Shown here piece after piece: positions 5,345-12,076 of a DNA stretch of 15,668 bases; the stretch's first letter is position 1; every line of letters begins with the position of its first letter. The stretch is from the NCBI GenBank assembly GCA_903919215.1, contig CAIXHI010000463.1, positions 1-15,668 on the forward strand, in the 5' to 3' direction. A program made the translations under genes and the position numbers. The notes under the pieces were generated by a model. The model saw nothing but the letters and a program-made list of their open reading frames with translations, was not told the DNA's origin and did no database searches. This DNA is from an uncultured Acidimicrobiaceae bacterium. GTDB lineage: Bacteria > Actinomycetota > Acidimicrobiia > Acidimicrobiales > Ilumatobacteraceae.

Positions 5345-6780
5345 GCCACCGGCAACTCGAACCACAACACCGACCCGCCGGTAGGTGGGCACTCCACGCC
5401 AGTAGCGCCGCCCATTGTGGCGACTGCCGAGCGGATCATCGGCAACAACACCGATGAACGTCGTCCCGCGACCACAGGGTCGGCGAACGGTTCGAACGCC
5501 CGCGCCTGCTCCGCCATTGTGAGACTGCGACCCTGATCGGCAACGGCGTACCGCACGCGTCCGTCCGTCACCGATGTGGAGATGGTCACGACGCCCCCGA
5601 CCGGGCTGGTGCCGATCGCGTTCGTGAGCAGGTTGGTCAGCACCTGCTCGAGTCGGACGGGATCGGCAGTGACAACGCCGTGCACATCGGAGGCGAGGAA
5701 CGTCACCCCAACATGGCTGGCTGCAGGCACCAGTTTGGCCAACACCTGCTCGGTGCTCGAGGCCAGGGACACCGGCCCCAGCGAGGTGGCGGACGAGGCC
5801 TCGATGCTCCGCAGCGCAATCAGATCGTCGACCAGCGCGAGCAGTCGCGTTCCCGCCTTCTCGATGCGCTGCACGTAGTCCGCAGCCTGATCGTCGACGA
5901 GCCGCTCAAGGAGTTGGGCGAAGCCCATCACCGCGTTCAGAGGCGTGCGGAACTCATGACTCACGCGGGACAGCAACTCACCCTTCACACGGCTGCTCTC
6001 CTCAGCACGCTGACGCGCGTGGTCGAGTTCGAACTCCACCCGCTTCAACTCGGTGATGTCGGTGAGCACCGACGCCGATGCCCGGAACGGTCCGTCGGTC
6101 GCAAGGGGAGTCGTGGACACCAACACCCAGACGGGCACGCCGTCGTCGGCGCGCAGGCACAGCTCGTACGTCTCGGACACACCGGCCTGACGTCGCTCCA
6201 AGTACTGAGCGATCACGTTCTTCTGCTCGTCGTCGACGTAGTCGTACACCGATCGCTCCAGCATGTCGACCAGCGGTGTGTTCAGCATCGTGGCCATCCG
6301 TGGATTGGCGAAGACGGTACGACCGTCCGAACCGATGATCCAGACACCGTTCATCATGTGCTCAACGAGTTCGCGATACCGCTCTTCGCTGCGCCACAGA
6401 TCAGTCTCCGCAAGGCGCAGCGCCGACACATCGATGGCCTGGACGGCCACACCGTTGATGGGTGGGAGGCCGATCAGGTTCGTGCCGTGGATCTCGAACT
6501 CGACATAGCGGCCGCTTTTCGCGCGAATCCGCACCTGTCCAACGCGGGTCGCCCCCGGACCCATCGCCACGAGTTCCTGCAGGCCGGCGAAGCCCTGCTC
6601 GATGTCGTCGGGGTGCAGTAACGAGAACACGCCACCCTCGGGGCTGAACCCCTGCGGATAGCCCATGTCGACCGTGCCGCGACCGGTGGAGGTACGCCAC
6701 GACAGGTCGGGGTTCAGGATTGTGAGAATCCCATCAGCTCGGTCAAGGAGCGCCCGAAAATACTCAGCCGACTGTTCCAC
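5341..6780 (-). CDS. Double-PAS hybrid-free sensor histidine kinase with eroded ATP-binding motifs
   Basis: 479 residues from the GTG at 6780. PAS 1 spans about residues 3-122 (YFRALLDRADGILTILNPDL, then LHPDDIEQGF). PAS 2 spans about 130-248 (YRELVEHMMNGVWIIGSDGR, ending SVLTDITELKR). HisKA has RVSHEFRTPLNAVMGFAQLL with His275, and the N-box is LTNLLTNAIGTS. The G1 box reads VADQGRS instead of DxGxG, and the G2 region reads GRRSSVLLP instead of a GLGL motif, so ATP binding may be weak or lost. No membrane segments are seen, so it is probably a cytoplasmic redox, light or ligand sensor. TAGACT lies 7 nt before the GTG, which fits a leaderless start. An in-frame extension to 7173 is rejected because it overlaps the SDR gene. 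It diverges from the SDR gene across 124 bp. Confidence 0.85.
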   Translation of the reverse strand: MEQSAEYFRALLDRADGILTILNPDLSWRTSTGRGTVDMGYPQGFSPEGGVFSLLHPDDIEQGFAGLQELVAMGPGATRVGQVRIRAKSGRYVEFEIHGTNLIGLPPINGVAVQAIDVSALRLAETDLWRSEERYRELVEHMMNGVWIIGSDGRTVFANPRMATMLNTPLVDMLERSVYDYVDDEQKNVIAQYLERRQAGVSETYELCLRADDGVPVWVLVSTTPLATDGPFRASASVLTDITELKRVEFELDHARQRAEESSRVKGELLSRVSHEFRTPLNAVMGFAQLLERLVDDQAADYVQRIEKAGTRLLALVDDLIALRSIEASSATSLGPVSLASSTEQVLAKLVPAASHVGVTFLASDVHGVVTADPVRLEQVLTNLLTNAIGTSPVGGVVTISTSVTDGRVRYAVADQGRSLTMAEQARAFEPFADPVVAGRRSSVLLPMIRSAVATMGGATGVECPPTGGSVLWFELPVA

Positions 6781-6793
6781 GCTGATGAGTCTA
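6781..6793 (-). promoter_or_regulatory. Leaderless-type -10 box of the PAS kinase gene
   Basis: On the minus strand TAGACT (6793-6788) is followed by CATCAGC and then the GTG at 6780. There is no Shine-Dalgarno. The TANNNT box and 7-nt spacing match actinobacterial leaderless promoters. No -35 box is recognised. Confidence 0.45.
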
Positions 6794-6841
6794 CGACGAC
6801 CCTCGTGGGCAGCCGGCGCTGGCCCCGTCGATGCCACGCCG

Positions 6842-6847
6842 TATGGT
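6842..6847 (+). promoter_or_regulatory. Possible -10 box for the SDR gene
   Basis: TATGGT fits TANNNT and would give a leader of about 50 nt ending in GGGGGG (6894-6899), 5 nt before the GTG at 6905. No clear -35 is present, so this is weak support. Confidence 0.3.
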
Positions 6848-6904
6848 GTGCTGCACAGGTGGGCGCCGTACATCATGGTGCCGCTGGTCAGCCGGGGGGC
6901 ACAC

Positions 6905-7702
6905 GTGGACTTTGGAATCGCGGGGCGCACCGCGCTCGTCGTGGGTGGCAGCAAGGGCATCGGCAAACAGGCGGCCCTCATGTTGGCCGCCGAAGGGTGC
7001 AACGTTGCGGTGGTCGCTCGCGGCGCCAAGCACATCGATTTCGTCGTGGCGGCGATCAAGCAAGCCGGTGGTGTGGCCGCGGGTATTCCCTCTGACATGT
7101 CCACGCAGGATGGCATCCAGCACGCAGTCGACGAGTGCACGCGCCTCTTCGGGCCGCCGGAGATCGTCATCACCCAGGCCGACTTTCACGTGCGTGGCTT
7201 CTTCGACGAGATCACCCGCCTCGAGGACTACGTGGACTCCTACCGCACCTACACGATGAGTCAGGTGTACATGCTGCATGCCGTGCTACCGGCGATGAAG
7301 GCTGCCGGCTGGGGTCGGTACGTGCACATCGGGTCGGCCACCGCCAAGGAACCGGTGAACAAACCGCCGCATACGGTGGCCAACGCGACGCGCCCGTCCA
7401 CCGTCGGCCTGCTGAAAAGTGTTGCCGACGAGTACGCCCGCCACGGCATCACGTTCAACACGATCGCCCCCGGATGGATCGCCACGAACACCACCACTCA
7501 CTATCTGGAGACTCACGAAGGTCTGGCAACCGATGATGCTCGCCGCGAGTGGTTGATCGACAAGGCCGGGGTTCCCGCCGGTCGCGCCGGCGACCCGGCA
7601 GAAATTGCGTCGACGATCGTGTACCTGTGCTCCGACCTGGCCGGCTACGTCAACGGTCATTACATCGCCGTCGACGGAGGACATCACCGCAGCGCGTTCT
7701 GA
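6905..7702 (+). CDS. Short-chain dehydrogenase/reductase (SDR) with non-canonical active site
   Basis: 265 residues from the GTG at 6905, with GGGGGG 5 nt upstream. It has a Rossmann fold with LVVGGSKGIGKQAA (11-24) in the TGxxxGIG position. VVARG after the second strand suggests NADP(H) preference. The C-terminus is typical of FabG-like SDRs (ITFNTIAPGWIAT, then YVNGHYIAVDGG). The active site is unusual. Ser144 is present in HIGSATAKEP, but where YxxxK should follow the sequence is ANATR (159-163), so Tyr is replaced by Ala and Lys by Arg. The usual NAG motif reads TQA. Some SDR subgroups have a similar change (a SNAxR-type motif) and are annotated only as 3-oxoacyl-ACP reductase-like. It may be a reductase with altered chemistry or a binding protein. 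Substrate unknown. Confidence 0.85.
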   Translation: MDFGIAGRTALVVGGSKGIGKQAALMLAAEGCNVAVVARGAKHIDFVVAAIKQAGGVAAGIPSDMSTQDGIQHAVDECTRLFGPPEIVITQADFHVRGFFDEITRLEDYVDSYRTYTMSQVYMLHAVLPAMKAAGWGRYVHIGSATAKEPVNKPPHTVANATRPSTVGLLKSVADEYARHGITFNTIAPGWIATNTTTHYLETHEGLATDDARREWLIDKAGVPAGRAGDPAEIASTIVYLCSDLAGYVNGHYIAVDGGHHRSAF

Positions 7703-7803
7703 CACCCACTCCAGGTGTGGATTCCTGTGGTACTCATCAATTTCGACACTTAGGGCGCTATGTGTGGCACGATGAGTGAGTCTGAATACCTGACGGGATG
7801 CTC

Positions 7804-7878
7804 ATGACCTCGCCCACACCCACCACGTTCCACACTGTTGTTGCCTCCCGTCCGGTGGGGAGTGTGGGCAGCGCGTGA
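7804..7878 (+). promoter_or_regulatory. Possible 24-codon leader ORF coupled to the first HTH-GAF regulator
   Basis: ATG at 7804 opens a short frame (MTSPTPTTFHTVVASRPVGS, then VGSA) whose TGA at 7876-7878 overlaps the GTG at 7875 as GTGA. The GGGGAG at 7857-7862 is 12 nt from that GTG, which is too far for a strong start, so coupling through the leader would help explain translation. GTGTGGG near the start can pair with CCCACAC (7813-7819), and AGTGTGG can pair with CCACACT (7830-7836). CTCCC (7845-7849) can pair with GGGAG. These pairings exclude each other. Leader translation is inferred, and its own ribosome site is weak. Confidence 0.3.
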
Positions 7879-9137
7879 ACCTGAAAGCTGCTGCACGTCG
7901 GCTGGGGTTGCACTACCAGACCGCCTACCGGTTGGTGAGAGCCGGCGATCTCATCGCGATCAAGGCCGGTTCGGGATACGAAATCAGCGAGGCCGCAATC
8001 GACCGCTATCTGGCGGGTCGACAGGCGATCGAGGCGGCCACCGCCGCCGAGTTGGCTCAGACCGCCGTCGTCGCGCCTCGCCACAACGACGTGTCCACGA
8101 CGACCAGCGAGTCGGTCATCGACGACTTGGCAGCGATGTTGGCGATCACGACACTGTCGACACGGCCGGTGTTCGACCTCGTCACCCACCACCTCGCAGA
8201 ATCGATCGGCGACTTCGCCGTGCTCCGCCTGCTCAGTGAGGACCGCAGTTGGCTGGCCGGCACATCGTCGCACCACCACGATCCCAGCCGGCGAGCGATC
8301 CTCGCGGCGATGCTGACCCAGCCGCAGCCGGTGGCGGCTGCGCGTGAGCAGACCACGTTGCACGAGGGTCGGGTGCATCGAGTCGATTTCCTGCGCGTCG
8401 ACGTGGCTCGCCACATGATCCCGCCAGCGTTCCAGCAGTACGCCGATCGGATGACGATCTACAGCACGCTGAGCGTTCCGGTGGTGGGCGCAGACCGTCG
8501 CGTCCTCGGGCTACTCTCGCTGGCCCGCGACCTGCCCGGCCGGCCCTACACCGCCACCGAGGAGGCACGGGCCGTCGAGATGGCTGGTTGGGTGGCGGCG
8601 GCGATCGAGCGGGGAGAGCGCTTCACGTCCGGCTGGCGCGCGCGCAACACCCTGCACGATCGCATCGAAGCCCTCTTGGCCGATCATCCCGTGGCCGATG
8701 CCGACGAACTCGCCGACCTCGCCGTGGAATTGTTCGACAACACGATTCCCGAAGCCGTGTTCGACCTCGATCGGCACATGCTCACCTGCAACGAGCCATT
8801 CTCCACCCGAGCCGGACTCGACCCGCACCTGCCGTTGGCCGAGATGGGCACCTCGCTGGTAGCGGCATGCGCCATGACCCGTGATGCGGAGGTGTGGCAG
8901 CGACTGCTGTCCGGCGAAACCGACTATCTCGACCAGATGGCGGGTGGTTGTTCGGTGGGCTGCCCGCTGGCCGACGGTGTGCACTGGGCACTCGCTCGCC
9001 GTCCAGATGCGACACCGGCCTTCGTCATCGCGACCTGCAGCGCCGATTCACGGGCTCGTGGTCCCAAGCGCGCACTGCGCGACGAGGGGAACCGGAGTGT
9101 GTGCCAACTCCCCGCGCGTGCCATACCAAACAGCTGA
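7875..9137 (+). CDS. Excisionase-type HTH, GAF and PAS-like regulator (paralog 1)
   Basis: 420 residues. Residues 1-48 are a MerR/excisionase-like (HTH_17) DNA-binding domain, starting MNLKAAARRLGLHYQTAYRL with a wing (IAIKAGSGYEISEAAIDRYL). A variable linker follows. Residues ~82-247 look like a GAF domain (VFDLVTHHLAESIGDFAVLR, then HRVDFLRVDVARHMIPPAFQ, then LSVPVVGADRRVLGLLSLAR). Residues ~262-390 look PAS-like (IPEAVFDLDRHMLTCNEPFS) and hold WQRLLSGETDYLD and ALARRPDATP, both shared with the second copy. The tail after about residue 390 is unique. It has five cysteines in the C-terminal half. A one-component sensor-regulator is inferred: GAF/PAS sense a ligand and the HTH binds DNA. The start at 7875 is fixed by identity with the paralog. 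Ligand and targets unknown. Confidence 0.78.
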   Translation: MNLKAAARRLGLHYQTAYRLVRAGDLIAIKAGSGYEISEAAIDRYLAGRQAIEAATAAELAQTAVVAPRHNDVSTTTSESVIDDLAAMLAITTLSTRPVFDLVTHHLAESIGDFAVLRLLSEDRSWLAGTSSHHHDPSRRAILAAMLTQPQPVAAAREQTTLHEGRVHRVDFLRVDVARHMIPPAFQQYADRMTIYSTLSVPVVGADRRVLGLLSLARDLPGRPYTATEEARAVEMAGWVAAAIERGERFTSGWRARNTLHDRIEALLADHPVADADELADLAVELFDNTIPEAVFDLDRHMLTCNEPFSTRAGLDPHLPLAEMGTSLVAACAMTRDAEVWQRLLSGETDYLDQMAGGCSVGCPLADGVHWALARRPDATPAFVIATCSADSRARGPKRALRDEGNRSVCQLPARAIPNS

Positions 9138-9138
9138 C

Positions 9139-9190
9139 GTGCCACCACCCATCGTGTTGATGGCACCACTTTGCTTGCATTTTTCATTTT
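9139..9190 (+). terminator. Weak stem with T-rich downstream stretch after paralog 1
   Basis: GTGCCA (9139-9144) and TGGCAC (9161-9166) are 6-bp inverted repeats with a 16-nt loop, starting just after the stop codon. The following bases (9170-9190) are unusually T-rich for this DNA. It could terminate paralog 1 transcription, but the loop is long and the T-rich stretch also overlaps the next promoter. Confidence 0.3.
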
Positions 9191-9203
9191 CTGTGTTTAT
9201 ATA
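9175..9203 (+). promoter_or_regulatory. Promoter of paralog 2 (TTGCAT-17-TATATA)
   Basis: TTGCAT (9175-9180) and TATATA (9198-9203) are exactly 17 nt apart in the most AT-rich patch of the window. Transcription would begin near 9210 and give a 5' leader of about 50 nt containing the palindrome at 9219-9235. This indicates that the second copy can be expressed independently of the first. Confidence 0.6.
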
Positions 9204-9218
9204 TTGTGATTGTCTGTG

Positions 9219-9235
9219 TGCGCCGGTCCGGCGCA
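9219..9235. promoter_or_regulatory. Perfect 17-bp palindrome in the leader of paralog 2
   Basis: TGCGCCGG-T-CCGGCGCA is an inverted repeat with perfect 8-bp arms and a single central base, about 10 nt after the predicted transcription start. It could be an operator, for example for autorepression by these HTH proteins, or a stable 5' hairpin in the mRNA. No copy is found upstream of paralog 1. Confidence 0.5.
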
Positions 9236-9260
9236 GCGGGCACAGCGACAGGCACCCACG

Positions 9261-10424
9261 ATGAACCTCAAAGCAGCAGCTCGCAGACTCGGCCTTCACT
9301 ATCAGACCGCCTATCGCCACGTGCGTTCCGGCGACCTGGTGGCCGTCAAACTCGGCGCCGCGTACGAGGTCAGCGAAGCTGCAATCGAACAGTTCCGTCG
9401 CCACCGCGACGAACTGTCAACGTTCTCCTCCGATGACGAGTTCTCCGGCGAGCACGACCAACACGCCGCGGCGAGTCCGTTGGAGACGCTGCGCGCCGAT
9501 CTGGGATTGATGCTGAACCGCACCACACTGTCCGCACAACCGGTCTTCGACCGCATCGTGCGTCACGCGATCAACGAGATCGGTGACGGATGCGTGCTGC
9601 GCCTGCTCGCCGACGACGGCGTAGCGCTGCGGACAGCGGCCATCGCCCATCTCGACCCCACCGCCCACACGTTGCTGGCCGCGATCCAGGACTCGCCCCT
9701 GCCCTTGTCACTCGATGATCACGAACTGCAAGCGCTCCGCGACGGCGACGTTCAGCGAGTCGACTTCTTGCGCCAAGATGCCGCCCGGCGGATGATCCCC
9801 CGCGAGTTCCTGCAGTACGGCGACCAACTCCGCTTCTTCGGATTGCTCGCGATGCCCGTGCGCAACGCTGCGGGCGCCGTGGTCGGACTGCTGACGATCA
9901 CCCGCAGTCGTCCCGGCTGGGCGTTCGACGATCAGGCCGAGGAGTGCGCCCGCGAGCTGGCCGGTTGGGCCGCAGCCGCGCACGCTCGTTTGGCCACCGC
10001 GCGCGCCGGCTGGAAAGCACGCAGCTCGATCCATCGCGCCGTCGAGGTGGTGCTCGCCATCGATCCGACGCAGTTGGCCGCTCAGCTCGACAGCTTGCTG
10101 TCCGGACTCGCCGGTGTTTCAGTGGGCGCCGCCGCCCTCAGCACCGATGGCACGCTGATTGCCGCCAACGCGTGGTTCGGCCCTGAGTTCGCATCGGTCA
10201 TCGGCGACACCGCGGCGTGGGATCGCCTGCTCAGCGGTGACACCGACTTCCTCGACACACAACTCGACATGGCCGACAGTCGCGTCGACGCCCACTGGGC
10301 GGTCGCCAAGCGTCCCGACGCGACACCCCAGGTGATCATCGTGACGTGCACGCGGGCTGTCCTGGCGCAGCCGACCGCAGGCACGGCCACGACCGACGCG
10401 ACCACGTATGCAGTCGCCAGCTGA
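9261..10424 (+). CDS. Excisionase-type HTH, GAF and PAS-like regulator (paralog 2)
   Basis: 387 residues from the ATG at 9261. A longer in-frame start at 9210 is rejected because homology with the first copy begins at MNLKAAARR. Residues 1-19 are identical to paralog 1 and the HTH continues to about residue 47. The GAF-like domain spans about 88-243 (VFDRIVRHAINEIGDGCVLR, then QRVDFLRQDAARRMIPREFL, then LAMPVRNAAGAVVGLLTITR). The C-terminal PAS-like part (VGAALSTDGTLIAANAWFG style) runs about 285-365 and holds WDRLLSGDTDFLD and AVAKRPDATP as in copy 1. The Ala/Thr-rich tail differs. Upstream are a strong promoter, a 17-bp palindrome and only a weak ribosome site. The two proteins may form homo- or heterodimers acting on shared sites. 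It converges with the NTF2-like gene 12 nt away. Confidence 0.78.
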   Translation: MNLKAAARRLGLHYQTAYRHVRSGDLVAVKLGAAYEVSEAAIEQFRRHRDELSTFSSDDEFSGEHDQHAAASPLETLRADLGLMLNRTTLSAQPVFDRIVRHAINEIGDGCVLRLLADDGVALRTAAIAHLDPTAHTLLAAIQDSPLPLSLDDHELQALRDGDVQRVDFLRQDAARRMIPREFLQYGDQLRFFGLLAMPVRNAAGAVVGLLTITRSRPGWAFDDQAEECARELAGWAAAAHARLATARAGWKARSSIHRAVEVVLAIDPTQLAAQLDSLLSGLAGVSVGAAALSTDGTLIAANAWFGPEFASVIGDTAAWDRLLSGDTDFLDTQLDMADSRVDAHWAVAKRPDATPQVIIVTCTRAVLAQPTAGTATTDATTYAVAS

Positions 10425-10440
10425 GGGCTGCACTCCTCAG
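10421..10440. terminator. Stop-codon inverted repeat between paralog 2 and the NTF2-like gene
   Basis: CTGAGG (10421-10426) and CCTCAG (10435-10440) are perfect 6-bp arms with an 8-nt loop, extendable by a G-U pair. Each arm holds the stop codon of one of the convergent genes. No T tract follows on either strand. Candidate bidirectional terminator with the same 20-bp geometry as at 5325-5344. Confidence 0.4.
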
Positions 10441-10781
10441 GTGTTGGGCACCTTGTACGCAGCACCGTTCCAATAGTCGCGGTTCTCGCAGATCTTGCCC
10501 TCACGAAGGCGTCCTACCGACACACCCGGCACGTTCATCGGCTGCATGATCCATTCGATGGAGTAACCCGTGTCGTCGCTGTGCCCGCGCACGAACTCGA
10601 AGCGAGCGTCGGGCACGTTCTTGAACGACGCAGCGGCGAACTTGCGCACCTGGCCGATCCCGGTGGCGCCGTGGCCGATCGTCATGTCGAAATACACCGC
10701 ATCGTCGGTGAACCAGGCGGCGACTTGGTCGACATCCAGAGTGCCCCATGCGGCCAAGTACGCCTCGAACCAGTCGCTCAT
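10437..10781 (-). CDS. NTF2-like / SnoaL-like domain protein
   Basis: 114 residues. The whole protein is one cone-shaped NTF2-like domain: MSDWFEAYLAAWGTLDVDQV helix, WFTDDAVYFDM, IGHGATGIGQVRKFAAASFK, then the strand series ARFEFVRGH, YSIEWIMQP and LREGKICENRDYWNGAAY. Family members include polyketide cyclases, isomerases, limonene-epoxide-hydrolase-like enzymes and binding proteins. The reaction cannot be read from sequence alone. Asp and His residues in DDAVYFDMTIGHG are candidate active-site groups. The ATG at 10781 has AAGGAG 7 nt upstream and overlaps the MFS stop codon as ATGA, so it is translated from the same message as the exporter and reductase genes before it. It is the last gene of a three-gene leftward operon. 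Confidence 0.82.
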   Translation of the reverse strand: MSDWFEAYLAAWGTLDVDQVAAWFTDDAVYFDMTIGHGATGIGQVRKFAAASFKNVPDARFEFVRGHSDDTGYSIEWIMQPMNVPGVSVGRLREGKICENRDYWNGAAYKVPNT

Positions 10782-12076
10782 TCCAGATCTCCTTCGTAGG
10801 TGGACGACGAGACGCTGCCAGTTGCGGACCCCGTCGTCAAATGGCCGGTGCGCATCTCGAGCACATGCGCGGAACGACCGAGCAGCGCCCACAACAACAG
10901 CATCGTGCCCGCGCCGATCATCACCGTCTGGCGAGTGCCGATGTGTTCCACCAGCGCTCCGGTGAGCAACGCCCCGAGGACCACGCCGCCGTTCATCACC
11001 ACGAACCACACAGCCACCACGCGACCCCGGAACTCGGGGCTGGCCAGCAGTTGTGTGAGCGACAACGTGGACACGACGGAGCCCAACATGCCCAGCCCGA
11101 CGGGCACCAGTGCCACCAGCACCAGTGGGGTGAAGGGCACCGCCATCAGCGCCAACCCTGCCGCCAGCACCAGACCCATGCGACGCATGAACCGCAAGGG
11201 TGGCGGACCGGTACGCGACGCGAGGTACAGCGAGACCCCCAGCGCGCCCAACCCGCGCAAGGCGGTCATCACCGCGAACAGGCCCGAGCCGCCGTGCAGG
11301 TCGCGGCTGGCCAACACCGGCAGCACGACCTCCAGTCGGTACGCGATCATCGAGCCAACTGCGAGCACCACGAGCAGCAAGCGGATATCACGGCGCCGAC
11401 GCAGGTAGGCGAGACCCGCGCGGACGGATGCATCGGCACCCTTCGATCGCGGACGGCGGATCATCTCCCCGGGTCGGATCGAACGGATGGCCACCAACAT
11501 GACCGCGTACGAGGCTGCGTTCACTGCGAAGCACCACCCGATACCGACGGTGGGAATCAGCACCGCAGCCAGCGACGGACCCAGGATCAGACCGATCTGC
11601 ACCAGCGTGCTGTTGGTCGCGATGGCGTTGGGCAGTTCCTTGTCACCAACGGTCTCGTTCATCAGCGCCTGGCGCAGCGGTTGGTCGAACGCGTTGCCAA
11701 CACCCTGCACCATTGCCAACAGGCACAAGGACCACAGCGATGCGTGATGGGTGAGCACCAGCACGGCCAGCGAAGTGGCCTGTGCACCCAGCAGCACCTG
11801 CAGCCCCATCACCGCACGGCGAGCATCAAAGCGATCGGCGACGGCGCCGGCCCACACGCCCAAGATCAGCGCCGGGGCGAACTGAGCGGCCGTCACCAAG
11901 CCAACGGCAGAACCATCGCGAGTGAGCTTCAGCACCAACCAACCCAGGGCGACGGACTGCAGCCAGGTGCCGGCGATCGACGCCACCTGACCCGCCATGT
12001 ACCGACGGAAGTTCCGGTAGCGCAGCGCAGGGAGGCGGGCCACCGCCCATTCCATCCGCGAATTGCTCGAGGTCAC
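10778..12076 (-). CDS. MFS transporter (EntS/MFS_3-like exporter)
   Basis: 432 residues from the GTG at 12076. It is strongly hydrophobic, with about 11-12 predicted membrane segments and a central basic loop (RRPRSKGADASVRAGLAYLR) between the two halves. The N-terminus (LRYRNFRRYMAGQVASIAGT, then WLQSVALGWLVLKLT) and the loop GVWAGAVADRFDARRAV, a motif A variant, are typical of MFS_3 exporters related to enterobactin and macrolide efflux proteins. The GTG overlaps the aldo/keto reductase stop as GTGA, and the gene's own TGA overlaps the next ATG as ATGA, so all three genes should be co-translated. ATG at 12055 is an alternative start. The context suggests export of a product or substrate of the two enzymes. 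The compound is unknown. Confidence 0.88.
   Translation of the reverse strand: MTSSNSRMEWAVARLPALRYRNFRRYMAGQVASIAGTWLQSVALGWLVLKLTRDGSAVGLVTAAQFAPALILGVWAGAVADRFDARRAVMGLQVLLGAQATSLAVLVLTHHASLWSLCLLAMVQGVGNAFDQPLRQALMNETVGDKELPNAIATNSTLVQIGLILGPSLAAVLIPTVGIGWCFAVNAASYAVMLVAIRSIRPGEMIRRPRSKGADASVRAGLAYLRRRRDIRLLLVVLAVGSMIAYRLEVVLPVLASRDLHGGSGLFAVMTALRGLGALGVSLYLASRTGPPPLRFMRRMGLVLAAGLALMAVPFTPLVLVALVPVGLGMLGSVVSTLSLTQLLASPEFRGRVVAVWFVVMNGGVVLGALLTGALVEHIGTRQTVMIGAGTMLLLWALLGRSAHVLEMRTGHLTTGSATGSVSSSTYEGDLE

Noticed and set aside
5680..6621. 313-codon plus-strand frame
   Set aside because: Antisense to the PAS/HisKA region, His/Arg/Gln-rich, with no ribosome site. It is a mirror of high-GC codon use.
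6781..7173. N-terminal extension of the PAS kinase to 7173
   Set aside because: The extra residues overlap the SDR coding sequence on the other strand and show no PAS-like features. A leaderless start at 6780 fits better.
9160..9264. Leader peptide overlapping the paralog 2 start as ATGA
   Set aside because: The strong promoter at 9175-9203 would start transcription after its ATG, and any ATGAAC start creates this overlap automatically.
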